A DNA stretch of 64,000 bases, taken from DASXUX01 sp036504595 (GTDB lineage: Bacteria > Planctomycetota > SZUA-567 > H5-PLA8). Both the position numbers and the translations under genes were made by a program. Below, piece after piece: positions 34,468-42,926 of this stretch (positions are counted from its first letter, which is position 1; every line of letters starts with the position of its first letter). The notes beneath the pieces are model-generated. The model saw only the letters and a program-made list of their open reading frames with translations, searched no databases and had not been told where the DNA came from. The stretch spans positions 162,373 through 226,372 of the forward strand of contig DASXUX010000031.1 in NCBI GenBank assembly GCA_036504595.1, in the 5' to 3' direction.

Positions 34468-35373
34468 TCACCGGTTCAAATCCACGCCGCCGCCCACGCC
34501 GTGCCGCGCGTCGTCCTCTGTTTTGACGGGGATCTTCAGGTCGCGAATGAAGCCCTCATTGAGCAGCGCCGAAACGCCGATGACCAGATCGACGATGCCG
34601 GATCCCGCGCTACGCACGGCGACGTGGTAACCGCGCAGGCAAAGGTATCCTCGCACGGGGTTCGACGGCTTCTGGATTTCGTACAGAAGCTTTTCGATCC
34701 CCGCTTCGGGCAGCGTAATCAGCACCTTCATCGGGATCTGGACAAGCCGTTCGGTGCTGTCAACTTTGGCGGCATCTTTTTTGGTTGCCGGCTTCCGTTC
34801 GGTTTCAACGGGCGCTTCGGCGTCTTCGTCCCCGCGCCGGAGAAAGCGCGGCTGATTGTACTGGATGCGGCGGATCATGGTTCGGTTGACCGCCAGGCAA
34901 TCGGTGATGAGCGTATCGACCATCGCCAGCCGCAACAGGTTCAAGGGGATCGGGTCTTCGGCGACCTTTTCCACGATTCCAAGATCGGACTGCGCGATGA
35001 TCGCTTTGCCGTGTTCAAAAATGTCGCCGCGGCGTTTGATCAGGTACATGCGTTTGTCGCCGGCGCCGGCGGCGGATTCTGTATATGACCGCAACGAATC
35101 GGGAGTGCCGAACAGTATGTTTTTGAGCTGGTCTTCCTTCTTCTTCAGTTCCAGATTGCTGTCCTGGATGGCCTTTTCGGCCGCGGGTCGGGGGAGCAGA
35201 CCAGCGCCAGATTTGAAGTTCTTCTCCCACTTCTCCCGATTTTCCTCGGCGGCTTTGAGCTTTTCGTCGGCCGCAAGCCGGTTCTGGTTGACCCAGAACA
35301 TGTGGACCAACAGAACCGCGATGACGACGCCGGCGGTTCCCAGAAGCAGCATCTTGTTCTCTTTGACAAACAT
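34468..35373 (-). CDS. PilO-like inner membrane alignment protein
   Basis: 301 residues: short cytoplasmic N-terminus, one membrane helix (MLLLGTAGVVIAVLLVHMFWV), a charged coiled coil (NRLAADEKLKAAEENREKWEKNF..LELKKKEDQL) and a C-terminal alpha/beta domain (VQIPMKVLITLPEAGIEKLLYEIQK..GYLCLRGYHVAV) resembling the ferredoxin-like fold of PilO/GspM. It directly follows the PilM-PilN fusion, the normal gene order. PilO pairs with PilN to pass information across the inner membrane. Confidence 0.78.
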   Translation of the reverse strand: MFVKENKMLLLGTAGVVIAVLLVHMFWVNQNRLAADEKLKAAEENREKWEKNFKSGAGLLPRPAAEKAIQDSNLELKKKEDQLKNILFGTPDSLRSYTESAAGAGDKRMYLIKRRGDIFEHGKAIIAQSDLGIVEKVAEDPIPLNLLRLAMVDTLITDCLAVNRTMIRRIQYNQPRFLRRGDEDAEAPVETERKPATKKDAAKVDSTERLVQIPMKVLITLPEAGIEKLLYEIQKPSNPVRGYLCLRGYHVAVRSAGSGIVDLVIGVSALLNEGFIRDLKIPVKTEDDARHGVGGGVDLNR

Positions 35374-35390
35374 GGCTCTTCAGCTTTCCT

Positions 35391-35514
35391 GGCCGCCGCT
35401 TCCTTACGGTTGCGGTTCTGATACTGCACTGCTGGGCAAGCCAGCAGTGGCACACTCTGACTTCTGCCCCCTCACCCCTAACCCCTCTCCCTCGCGGGGG
35501 AGAGGGGAACCGGA
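35391..35514. repeat. Cluster of three dispersed repeats between pilM-N and pilO
   Basis: In order: GGCCGCCGCTTCCTTACGGT with TGCGGTTCTGAT; a hairpin CACTGCTGG-GCAAG-CCAGCAGTG (35427-35449) followed by GCAC; and CACCCCTAACCCCTCTCCCT with CGCGGGGGAGAGGGG. The first and last match 24811-24885. They fill the whole intergenic gap. Confidence 0.8.
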
Positions 35515-35520
35515 CGGCCG

Positions 35521-37365
35521 CTAGTATCCGGGCGCTTTCTTCGGCGGCGGCGCGGGAGTCTTGGGCGCCGTTCTTGGCGCCGCGCCTGTGCCCGCTTCGA
35601 ATACCGCCAGCGGCTTGCTTTCATCCTGCAACGAAATTCTGGCCTGGAAGGTCTTCAGGCCTGATCTGACTGGACCTTCTTCGTCCGCCATCATGTCCAC
35701 GCCGGCGCTGGTGATACCGGGAATTTCGAGCAGCTTCTTGCGCAGGCCGTCCCATGCATCGCGCAGTTTGGCCTCAGGGTAATCGCTGGCCTGATAGTAT
35801 CCGCGCATCAGGAAATTCTTGACGGGCTCATCCACGGCGGTCCAGGTGCCCATTCCCATGCCGACTCTGCCCGCGCCAGCCCCGGCGGCGTCCACCACGT
35901 CGCTGGGCGGCCCGAAATACGTCAGCATGATGTTGGGCGGCATTTCCGCTCTGATCTTCGAAAAGAGCTGTAGATAGAGGCGGCTCAAGCGCGTCTGCCG
36001 CGCGTAGTAATCGATCTGCTTCGAACGCTGCTGATTGTCCTTCACCAGCTTTTCGAAACCGCGCTTCTGTTCCTCGGCCTTCACGCACAAGGCCTGCGTG
36101 TTCTCGGCAGCCTCCTCGGCGACGTTCACGGCTTTCTGCGAATTCTGAATGGGCGGAATCACGCTCGCCATTAGGACCACGCCGGCGGCGATGCCATAGA
36201 CGGTCTTGCGCCAGAAGATCTGCTGGCGCACGATTTTCTCCGGCACCAGCGAGAAATGGAAGCTGCTCGGGTCCGCGTCGATGATCGCCAGGCCCAGCGC
36301 GATGCTCATGTCGGAAACTTCGCCGTCAAAGCAGCGTGCGCTGGCGGCATCCAGCCGGCGCATGTCGAGGTTCTTCTGCAAATCGAGGATCTGGACCGGC
36401 CGCGCGAGCTTCTTCTCCAGATACTCGCGCAAGCCATTCAGCCGCGCGCCGCCGCCGGAGAGAAATACGCGGTTGTAGTCCAATTTGGGCAGCTTGGCTT
36501 GCGTGCGGCAGAACATGATCGACGAGCGGATCGCGCCGGCAATGCCTTCGGCGCCTTCCTTCAACGCGGCCTGGAACATCAATTCCTGTTTGTTCGGGAT
36601 CTGAGCGCCTTCAGGGTACAGCCGCGCGCGTTCATGCTTGAAGGCCGCGCACTTTGCCGGGCCGAGTTTCAGCACTTTGTCCAGCGCCGCGGTAAATTTC
36701 CGTCCGCCGCCGGGCGCGCTGCGGGCGAAGTACAGCCGGTTCTCCTCCAGGATCGCGATTTCGAGCAGTTCGTGGCCGATGTCCACCAGAACAACCGTTT
36801 CCTTCTCCTGGATTTGCTGCGTGCGCAGGTAGGCATTGACCAGGCCGAAGCACGACGGCGTGATGCGCTGCGCGTTGATTTGCGCGGTTTTCAGAGCCGC
36901 TGTGACGCCGAAGAGGTATTCATTCTTGCACAGGCCGGCCATGATGACCAGATCGCCGCGCAAGCCGCCAGCGGGGATGTTCAGCAGGCGGTAGTCATAG
37001 GTGATTGCCGGCGTGTCGCCACCACCGCGAGCGGTCAGCTTACCACCGATTTCCATGTCGATGAACATCTTCAGCTTTTCGGGCGGGGCAGGCGGTGTGG
37101 CGAGGTATTTTAGACTCACTTCACGGCCGGAGATGCCCAGCGTCCCGGTGCGGCGCAGGCCGACGTGTTTGAGTTCCAAACCTAAGGTTTCGGGCACGAC
37201 GAGGCTGCCGCTGTCGTCTTCCACCGGCATGTCGGGCAGATCGAGGTTCTGCGGTTTGCGCGGGAGCTTGAGTGCCGCCGTAACCGTGACGCCGCGGCTG
37301 GAAACGTTCGCCTGAACGACTTTGATGTGTTCGGCACCGATGTCAATGCCCAGGCCTGTAGCCAT
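35521..37365 (-). CDS. pilM: PilM-PilN fusion (type IV pilus assembly)
   Basis: 614 residues, against about 350 for PilM alone. Residues 1-370 are an actin-like PilM (GLGIDIGAEHIKVVQ; VVLVDIGHELLEIAI; VFLSGGGARLNGLREYLEKKL; MSIALGLAI). A membrane helix follows (KTVYGIAAGVVLMASVIPPI, ~385-403), then a coiled coil (EEAAENTQALCVKAEEQKRGFEKLV), a ferredoxin-like domain and a Pro/Lys tail, which is the layout of PilN. In ordinary systems PilM binds the short N-terminal tail of PilN; here they are one chain. CAGGAG precedes the ATG by 6 nt. No ATPase, platform or secretin gene is in the window. Confidence 0.9.
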   Translation of the reverse strand: MATGLGIDIGAEHIKVVQANVSSRGVTVTAALKLPRKPQNLDLPDMPVEDDSGSLVVPETLGLELKHVGLRRTGTLGISGREVSLKYLATPPAPPEKLKMFIDMEIGGKLTARGGGDTPAITYDYRLLNIPAGGLRGDLVIMAGLCKNEYLFGVTAALKTAQINAQRITPSCFGLVNAYLRTQQIQEKETVVLVDIGHELLEIAILEENRLYFARSAPGGGRKFTAALDKVLKLGPAKCAAFKHERARLYPEGAQIPNKQELMFQAALKEGAEGIAGAIRSSIMFCRTQAKLPKLDYNRVFLSGGGARLNGLREYLEKKLARPVQILDLQKNLDMRRLDAASARCFDGEVSDMSIALGLAIIDADPSSFHFSLVPEKIVRQQIFWRKTVYGIAAGVVLMASVIPPIQNSQKAVNVAEEAAENTQALCVKAEEQKRGFEKLVKDNQQRSKQIDYYARQTRLSRLYLQLFSKIRAEMPPNIMLTYFGPPSDVVDAAGAGAGRVGMGMGTWTAVDEPVKNFLMRGYYQASDYPEAKLRDAWDGLRKKLLEIPGITSAGVDMMADEEGPVRSGLKTFQARISLQDESKPLAVFEAGTGAAPRTAPKTPAPPPKKAPGY

Positions 37366-37650
37366 GTAACTCCTGTCGCATTCGGGTCGCCGACATGGAT
37401 GCCGACGATTGAGGTTCTCTACACCTTACGACCATTCGAGCAGACTACACCCTAATGAGTCGTAAAAACGACCTTTTGGCCTGCCAACTTCAGCACGGGA
37501 AATACTAGCCGAAAGCCGGGTGGGCGACAACAGAAGACGAAAAGTCCAAAGTCGAGAAGTCCAGAGTCGAGGAGTCGATGGCTTCTAGGGACATCTCTTA
37601 CAAGCCGCCGACTTCTGGACTCTGGACTTCTAGACTTCTAGACTGCTGGA
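37366..37650. other. Intergenic region upstream of pilM-N
   Basis: No gene seen. The part next to pilM holds AT-richer sequence that probably carries its promoter, but no clear -35/-10 pair can be named. The part next to the isomerase gene holds short-period repeats. Confidence 0.5.
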
Positions 37651-37651
37651 C
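37534..37651. repeat. AGAAGTCCAGAGTCGAG tandem tracts in inverted orientation
   Basis: AAGTCCAAAGTCGAGAAGTC and CAGAGTCGAGGAGTCG at 37534-37580 face GACTTCTGGACTCTGGACTT and CTAGACTTCTAGACTGC at 37609-37651, so the two tracts can pair. The same words occur at 5562-5604. Confidence 0.75.
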
Positions 37652-38493
37652 TAACCTTTGAACGAAAGCCCCGCTTCCTTCGCCACGCCCCGGATGTGTT
37701 TTGCTGCGAGGTCGTACTGTTCGGCATTCGGCAGGTGTTCCAGCATCAACGGCATGTCGGGGTCGAGCTTGTCGATCTCTTTCAAGTACGTCGTGTAATC
37801 GAGGTTCCCTTCGCCGGGGCGGATTTCGTCCATGTGAATGTGAGCCTTGTTCGCGAGCTTGACGTCTTTCGCGTGACAGGACCGAATGTATGGACCGAGT
37901 TTCGCGACGGCATCGCGGATCATCGCGCCGGTGTTGAAGTAAATCTGCGGACTGGTGACCAGATTTGTCGGGTCGAAGTGGGCGGCGCAGCGCGGGCGGT
38001 CAATGGCTTTGATCAAGCGCAGGTAGTTGTCGGCGCTGTCCGGGTACATCCACTGCATTGTTTCAAGCGTGTAGAACGTGCGCGTCGGCTTCACGAAATC
38101 GATGATCTTTCGCACGGTCTCGACGATCAGGTCAAAGGTCTCTTGCGTCAGGTTGTCTTTGTGCGGGCCGGCCCAATCGGCGGTGCCGCGCGAACCGGTA
38201 ATGTTCACACAACAGCGCGCGCCGACGCGTTCGGCCAAAGCCAGCCGGGCCTGATTGAACTCGATGTTCTTTTTCGCGGCGGCAGCGTCCGGGCTGACCG
38301 TGTTGCTCCACGCGCCGACTTCCGCGATGACGATGTTGGCGGCGGCGGCGGCTTGAACGTAGCCGCGCACGACATCGTCGCTGGCTTTCTCGTCCACCGG
38401 GCAATACGCCGCTCCGTAGCCGGATCGACCCAATGCCACCAGCCAGCTCTCTGGAGTGAGATTCTTCTCGAAGACCGGTCCGCCGAGACGCAT
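37651..38493 (-). CDS. Sugar phosphate isomerase/epimerase-like TIM barrel
   Basis: 280 residues from the ATG at 38493 (GGGAGGGG 8-9 nt upstream; a TTG at 38526 is less likely). Xylose-isomerase-like barrel: metal-ligand candidates are the Glu in IVIAEVGAW, Glu in FYTLETMQWM, Asp/His in AAHFDPTNL, His in SCHAKDVK and Glu/Asp in GEGNLDY. Such enzymes isomerise or epimerise sugars or inositols in the cytoplasm; substrate unknown. It is the last gene of a minus-strand run that includes an NAD-dependent epimerase-like gene, which suggests sugar metabolism. Confidence 0.82.
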   Translation of the reverse strand: MRLGGPVFEKNLTPESWLVALGRSGYGAAYCPVDEKASDDVVRGYVQAAAAANIVIAEVGAWSNTVSPDAAAAKKNIEFNQARLALAERVGARCCVNITGSRGTADWAGPHKDNLTQETFDLIVETVRKIIDFVKPTRTFYTLETMQWMYPDSADNYLRLIKAIDRPRCAAHFDPTNLVTSPQIYFNTGAMIRDAVAKLGPYIRSCHAKDVKLANKAHIHMDEIRPGEGNLDYTTYLKEIDKLDPDMPLMLEHLPNAEQYDLAAKHIRGVAKEAGLSFKG

Positions 38494-38588
38494 AGTCGAG
38501 CCCCTCCCAAGTGGAATGGCGTTCAAGTTATCCCTTGCCGATGACAGCTCTCTCAGAAAGCAATACGGCAGGGCACTGAGATGATTTT

Positions 38589-38622
38589 ACCCTGAACCCT
38601 GACCCCCGAACCCTGCCGTTCA
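38589..38622. repeat. CCCTGAACCCTGACCCC tandem tract
   Basis: TACCCTGAACCCTGACCCCC with GAACCCTGCCGTTCAG is a degenerate heptamer tract that touches the stop codon of the epimerase gene. Its reverse complement (AGGGTTCAGGGTTCGGGG) is found at 50150-50233. Confidence 0.75.
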
Positions 38623-39624
38623 GGCCTCGACTGGTTCCACTCCAGCCGCCAAGGCCGCGTCGATCATGCTTTGGTACAGCGTGTCGCCGTTGCTGGAGCG
38701 CCAGGCGTTGCGGCGGCGCACGTCGGCGAGGGTTTCGGCGGCGCCGCGCTGGAAATCGATTTCGCAGCGGAATTCCGGAACGTCGCGCCTGGCTTTGGCC
38801 GAGGAGTAAGCGCCGTGGAACTGGGAGATTTCCTTCAGCAGTCCGAAGCGCTGCGGGTCGTGTTTGCAAATCCATTCGGCGGGCATGAAGACGAGCTGCG
38901 CCTTCGTGCCAAGTGCCGCGGCGGCTTGGCGGTAGTAATCCCGCCACGTGAAATTCTGCTCGCGCGTGGCGTTGTAGGCCTGGCCGTACGTCTTTGGATT
39001 CAGCGTGGCGTATGCAAAAAGTTTGCCGCAGTCGTCGCGGTGCGTGGAGACCCACAGGCCCAGGCCGTCACCGGCGCACAGAACCGGCAAGCCTTTTTCG
39101 ATCCGGTCCCAGGCGACGGGGTTGAACTCCGTGTTGTCGATCAGCGAATTGCCGAGGCCGTAGGTGCTGCTGGGCCGGACGATGGTGGCGTTGAACTTTT
39201 TGGCTTCGTGAGCGCGCCGGAAAACATGTTCGCAGGCCACCTTGCCCTTGCCATAGCCGCTGATGGGCTCCTGCGCGAAGGTTTCGTCCACGAGCACGCC
39301 CGGCGGAACTTTCACGCCGTAGGTGCAGACGGTGGAACAGAAGATGAAGTGCTGGCAGCGGCCGCCGAAAGCTCGCACGTCGCTTTCAGCCTGTTCGGCG
39401 TTGAAGCAGATCATGTCGAGAACGGCGTCGAAGGTGAGCGCCTGCATTTGGCTTTCGAATGCGCCGAACTGGTTGCGATCGCCGCTGAGTATTTTCACGT
39501 TGGGCGGGAGAACGTTTTCGCGATGACCGCGATTGTACATGGTCACGTCCGCTCCGCGCGCAAGCAGGTGCTTGACGATACCGACGCTGATCAGCCCTGT
39601 TCCACCGATGATGAGGACGCGCAT
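38620..39624 (-). CDS. NAD-dependent epimerase/dehydratase (extended SDR)
   Basis: 334 residues from the ATG at 39624 (GGGAGGGG about 6 nt upstream). The Rossmann motif GGTGLISVGI starts at residue 7. The catalytic Thr/Ser and Tyr region is FCSTVCTYG followed by SGYGKGKVACE (Y-x3-K). Substrate region: IVRPSSTYGLGNSL. Extended SDRs of this type act on nucleotide-linked or free sugars. It lies between the radical SAM gene (58 bp) and the isomerase-like gene (126 bp) on the same strand. Confidence 0.85.
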   Translation of the reverse strand: MRVLIIGGTGLISVGIVKHLLARGADVTMYNRGHRENVLPPNVKILSGDRNQFGAFESQMQALTFDAVLDMICFNAEQAESDVRAFGGRCQHFIFCSTVCTYGVKVPPGVLVDETFAQEPISGYGKGKVACEHVFRRAHEAKKFNATIVRPSSTYGLGNSLIDNTEFNPVAWDRIEKGLPVLCAGDGLGLWVSTHRDDCGKLFAYATLNPKTYGQAYNATREQNFTWRDYYRQAAAALGTKAQLVFMPAEWICKHDPQRFGLLKEISQFHGAYSSAKARRDVPEFRCEIDFQRGAAETLADVRRRNAWRSSNGDTLYQSMIDAALAAGVEPVEA

Positions 39625-39682
39625 GGTTACCCCTCCCAACCTTCAGCCTATAGCGTTCTCCGAAAACTCGCAAGACCTGGCG

Positions 39683-40774
39683 CTATAGCTTCGGCCACGC
39701 GGGCGGCAGCACCGGATCGGGCGAGTCGAGCGCTCCGCCGACGATATGGGCCGCTTCGCGGCAGCCGCCATCACACCCGGCGATCGCTCGGCAACCGCTG
39801 CATTGCTGGGGGAGATAATCTTTTTGCGTAAAGCGGCGCCAATAGGGATCGTCTTTGACGCGATCGAGTTCGCGCACGTGCTGCAAGCGCACGGTGGAAT
39901 GATTGCAGACGCGTACATAGCCGGAGGGATCGACCACGAAGAAACTGAGCGCGGCCGAACAGCGCGTGCCGACCGACAGCCGCTTGTAGCGCGTCTCATC
40001 GACGATGCACTTCGGCAGTTCCGTTCCGACGCTGCCGTAGCGGTTGGCGGTTTCGAGGATCTGTTCTGCCGTGTCGAGCATCTCCTTGATTTGCGGAATG
40101 CTGATGGAGAGGTCGGCCGCGTGCTTCAGCCCGCGCCCGCCCGGGAGGAAACGGTTCATCAACAGCGTGTCGGCGCCGGCGAGCAGGGCTTCGGCGATGG
40201 TTTCGTAGAGTTCATGCAGATTGCGGCGCGTGACGGTCACGCCGACAGTTGTCGTGACGCCCGAGTCGTGAGCCTTCTTGAACCAATGCAGAACATTTTG
40301 CGGGTCGCCGCCGGCGGTGTGTTCGGAGAACGTCGTCAGGCCGGGCAGACTGATGCTCAGATTGATCGCGTGTTTTTTGCAGAGCGCGACGACACCGTCG
40401 TGGAGCGCTTTACCATTGCTGAGCAGATAGAGTTTCGGCGGTCCGCGGCGCGAGACGAGGGCGCCGTCTTTGGTTTCGATGAACTCGGTTTCGCGCGCCG
40501 CGGCGAACTCAATGATTTCATCCAGTCTGTCTTTCAGCAGGGGTTCGCCGCCGGTGAAGGCGAAGTTGTTCACGCCCATTTCGCAGAGCCTGGCGATGAG
40601 CGCTTGCCATTCGGCGACGCTCATTTCCGGCCGGACGTCGAAGCGGCTTTCCGGCGCGTACCACGGGCAGGAGCAGAACAGGCAGGCATGGTTGCAGCGG
40701 TAGGTCATCTCCAGCACGGCTGTGGTGGGCAGGAAGGACGGCGCGAGACGGCTGGTGACGGGAGTGTTGGTCAT
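39683..40774 (-). CDS. Radical SAM enzyme with C-terminal SPASM domain
   Basis: 363 residues. Radical SAM motif C27-X3-C31-X2-C34 (RCNHACLFC), an extra Cys36, and the SAM-binding FTGGEPLL. The C-terminus is a SPASM domain with Cys256, 272, 291, 325, 328, 334 and 338 (QQCSGCRAIAGCDGGCREA), which would hold one or two further 4Fe-4S clusters. SPASM enzymes commonly modify ribosomal peptides or protein side chains (AlbA, PqqE, anSME). Its ATG overlaps the stop of a Cys-rich paralog gene (ATGA), so the two are probably translated together. That makes the Cys-rich proteins candidate partners or substrates, which is an inference. Confidence 0.88.
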   Translation of the reverse strand: MTNTPVTSRLAPSFLPTTAVLEMTYRCNHACLFCSCPWYAPESRFDVRPEMSVAEWQALIARLCEMGVNNFAFTGGEPLLKDRLDEIIEFAAARETEFIETKDGALVSRRGPPKLYLLSNGKALHDGVVALCKKHAINLSISLPGLTTFSEHTAGGDPQNVLHWFKKAHDSGVTTTVGVTVTRRNLHELYETIAEALLAGADTLLMNRFLPGGRGLKHAADLSISIPQIKEMLDTAEQILETANRYGSVGTELPKCIVDETRYKRLSVGTRCSAALSFFVVDPSGYVRVCNHSTVRLQHVRELDRVKDDPYWRRFTQKDYLPQQCSGCRAIAGCDGGCREAAHIVGGALDSPDPVLPPAWPKL

Positions 40775-41310
40775 GGTTTTGCCCCAAAGATCCTTTCAAG
40801 CCGCTGGAGCCAGTCCTTCAGCGGCCGTTCAGCGTCATGCGAATCGCGGTATGACGTCTGACCGTTCAGGAACGCGTGAATCACCCGCAGGTCTTCGGCG
40901 GTTAGGCCTTCGAAGCGATGCGCCTGATCGTTTGCAAAGTGAACAACCAGGACAAGCTTTGGATTCCGGACGCCTGGACAGCAGTTTCTGCAGAATTGCG
41001 AATCATCGAGTTCCACCTGAGAACTGGGCAGCGAATGCGCGACTCGGCGGCAAGCTTCGAGAGCGTAGGCTGCATCGATGTCGCCAAGTGATTGGTATTG
41101 CCACCAGCGTTTCGGGCGAGGATAGGTGGTCTTTTCACCGCATTTTGTGCAGACAAATTCAACGATATCGTTCCGCACTCCCACTTTGTAACACATCGCG
41201 ACGACCATCGGGTTATCTGGTGGCTTACTCTGGGCCAGCTTCTGCAGCCGCTCGCGAATTTGCTCGCGCGTGAGGAGTGGGGAAGGGACGTTGGTTTCTT
41301 CGGTCGGCAT
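40771..41310 (-). CDS. Cys-rich protein, cytosolic member of a three-paralog family
   Basis: 179 residues, no signal peptide. Six Cys are shared with the two lipoproteins upstream: Cys40 (AMCYK), 54 and 57 (FVCTKCGEKTTYP), 87 (EACRRV), 107 and 110 (DDSQFCRNC); Cys111 is extra. The core SQFCR.C.PGV..PKLVLVV and the C-terminal ERPLKDWLQRLE are also shared. The pattern looks like a zinc-ribbon or Fe-S fold rather than heme (no CxxCH). The stop overlaps the start of the radical SAM gene; 12 bp separate it from the preceding paralog. No known family recognised. Confidence 0.82.
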   Translation of the reverse strand: MPTEETNVPSPLLTREQIRERLQKLAQSKPPDNPMVVAMCYKVGVRNDIVEFVCTKCGEKTTYPRPKRWWQYQSLGDIDAAYALEACRRVAHSLPSSQVELDDSQFCRNCCPGVRNPKLVLVVHFANDQAHRFEGLTAEDLRVIHAFLNGQTSYRDSHDAERPLKDWLQRLERIFGAKP

Positions 41311-41322
41311 TTACGCTCCGGG

Positions 41323-41991
41323 CTATGGCTTTGTTCCGAGCAACTGTTCGAGCCGCGGCAGGAAATCCTTCAGCGGCCGCTCACCTTCATTCGGATACGT
41401 GTGCTTGTCTTTGCCCTGCAGAAATTCACAAACCAATTGCAGGTCGTCCAGGGTCACTCCCACGGTCTTGTGCGGCTGCGGTTCGGCCGGGTACTTGACA
41501 ATGAGCACCAGCTTCGGCGTCTCCACGCCGGGGCTGCACTTGCGGCAAAACTGCGACTCGTCGAGCTCGGCGTCCAGCCGCTCGCGGATTTTGGCGATCA
41601 TGCGCCGGCAGCCGGGGAGGTCTTGATTGACCGTGCGCACACTCGACCACTGTGCGGTTCGTTGGGCCTCCGGTGCGCTATTATCGACGGCGTAGACGGT
41701 CTTCTCGCCGCACTTTGGACAAGCGTAGTCGACCTTCGGTTCGGCCGCCGCCGGTTTGTAGCAGCACGCGCCGACCTTCAGTTCGGTCGGGGCTGGCGCA
41801 GTGGCGCGTTTCTGCAAGCGCTTCTCAACGTCGGCACGACTTTTCACGCTGCCCGTCTGCGTGGGCTCAGCGTTTTGCGCCGGAGGCGGAGCGGGCGTGA
41901 CAGGAGGGGGCTCTGGCTTGTCCTTCTTTCCGCAGCCGGCGAGGACCAGCAGCAGGAGCAGGACGGCCAATGCGGCAAGCAGAACAGGCAT
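41323..41991 (-). CDS. Cys-rich lipoprotein, second paralog
   Basis: 222 residues. Lipoprotein signal MPVLLAALAVLLLLLVLAGC (lipid Cys20), then a Pro/Lys linker. The family core follows: Cys77 (GACCYK), 91 and 94 (YACPKCGEKTVY), 128 (LPGCRR), 149 and 152 (LDESQFCRKCSPGV), then PKLVLIVKY and ERPLKDFLPRLEQLLG. Cys76 and Cys188 are extra. It would be anchored outside the inner membrane, unlike the 179-residue cytosolic paralog. Gaps to both neighbours are about 10 bp. Function unknown. Confidence 0.85.
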   Translation of the reverse strand: MPVLLAALAVLLLLLVLAGCGKKDKPEPPPVTPAPPPAQNAEPTQTGSVKSRADVEKRLQKRATAPAPTELKVGACCYKPAAAEPKVDYACPKCGEKTVYAVDNSAPEAQRTAQWSSVRTVNQDLPGCRRMIAKIRERLDAELDESQFCRKCSPGVETPKLVLIVKYPAEPQPHKTVGVTLDDLQLVCEFLQGKDKHTYPNEGERPLKDFLPRLEQLLGTKP

Positions 41992-42000
41992 GACACGCTC

Positions 42001-42627
42001 CTATTTGTCGATCTCAATGCCGAGCAGGAACTGCAGGCGTTTGAGGTAGTCTTTCAGCGCGGTCTCGCGGCCCTGCTCGCCCATGTGTTTTGTTTTGCCC
42101 GAGAGAAATTCCTGAACGATCGCGAGATCCTGATGCGTGACACCCTCCGCCCGGTGCGGCTCCGCGCGATCTTCGTAGCGCACGACGAGGACGAGCTTCG
42201 GCGCGGTGACGTTGGGGCTGCATTTCTTGCAGAACTGCGACTCGTCGAGCTCGATGTCTTTGAGTTCGCCCACCTGTCGCTTGCAGGCCTGAAGTTCCCA
42301 CGTCAGCGCGCCTACTTCCGGCGACGTGCGCCCATCTGCGGGCAGGGGGTACACGCTTTTGTTCCCGCATTTGGGGCAGAGATACTGCGAGACCAGCGCG
42401 GGTCCGGCGGAGTCGTAGCACATCGCGCCATGGTTCAGACTTGTCGGGGCCGGTGCGGTAGCGAGTTGCTTCAGGCGCTGCTGCGTTTCCGACCGGGACA
42501 GGCTGGTGCTCTTGGGGGCAGTCTGCGCCGGCGTTGGCACGGGCGGCGCGAAGGATTTCTTTTCGCCGCAGCCGCCAAGGACCAGCAGCAGGATGACGAT
42601 GGCAAACACGGTCAACAGAACTGGCAT
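42001..42627 (-). CDS. Cys-rich lipoprotein, first paralog
   Basis: 208 residues. Lipoprotein signal MPVLLTVFAIVILLLVLGGC (lipid Cys20) nearly identical in its first residues to the next paralog. Family core: Cys70 (AMCYD), 84 and 87 (YLCPKCGNKSVYP), 115 (LQACKR), 133 and 136 (LDESQFCKKCSPNV), then PKLVLVVRY, EGVTHQDLAIVQEFL and ALKDYLKRLQFLLG. This is the leading gene of the run. Six Cys conserved in all three paralogs suggest metal or Fe-S binding or disulfide chemistry. Function unknown. Confidence 0.85.
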   Translation of the reverse strand: MPVLLTVFAIVILLLVLGGCGEKKSFAPPVPTPAQTAPKSTSLSRSETQQRLKQLATAPAPTSLNHGAMCYDSAGPALVSQYLCPKCGNKSVYPLPADGRTSPEVGALTWELQACKRQVGELKDIELDESQFCKKCSPNVTAPKLVLVVRYEDRAEPHRAEGVTHQDLAIVQEFLSGKTKHMGEQGRETALKDYLKRLQFLLGIEIDK

Positions 42628-42734
42628 GATGGCTCCTCGCTCTGTATAGACGCGCGCGGAACGTGCAGGTTTCGGTACTTTATGCGCAGAACGCTAGACT
42701 GGTGCGCGCCGGCGCGCAAGTCGGGTATTGCGTT

Positions 42735-42762
42735 TTGCCGGCCAGCGGGCATCGTGTATACT
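42735..42762 (+). promoter_or_regulatory. Candidate sigma70-type promoter for glyS
   Basis: TTGCCG (42735-42740), a 16-bp spacer and TATACT (42757-42762), about 165 bp before the glyS ATG. The leader has a possible hairpin (GGAGCCGAGTCTCC, 42832-42845); no riboswitch or T-box pattern was recognised. The rest of 42628-42926 holds no gene. Confidence 0.45.
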
Positions 42763-42926
42763 TCGCCCTATGAGACTATCGATCTGCCTCCACGTGCCCG
42801 GCACCGGCTTAGGTACTTAGCGCGGCCTGGAGCCGAGTCTCCAGAGACCGCGCAGCGATCATCGCTACCTTTACTCACCGCTTGAGCCTGCATTCGTCAG
42901 GCCGCGAAAAACAAAGAGGGGTCATC

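Noticed and set aside
34465..34490. CCGGTTCAAATCCACGCC, resembling a tRNA T-arm
   Set aside because: It lies at the end of the PilO-like gene, and no acceptor, D or anticodon arm can be folded around it.
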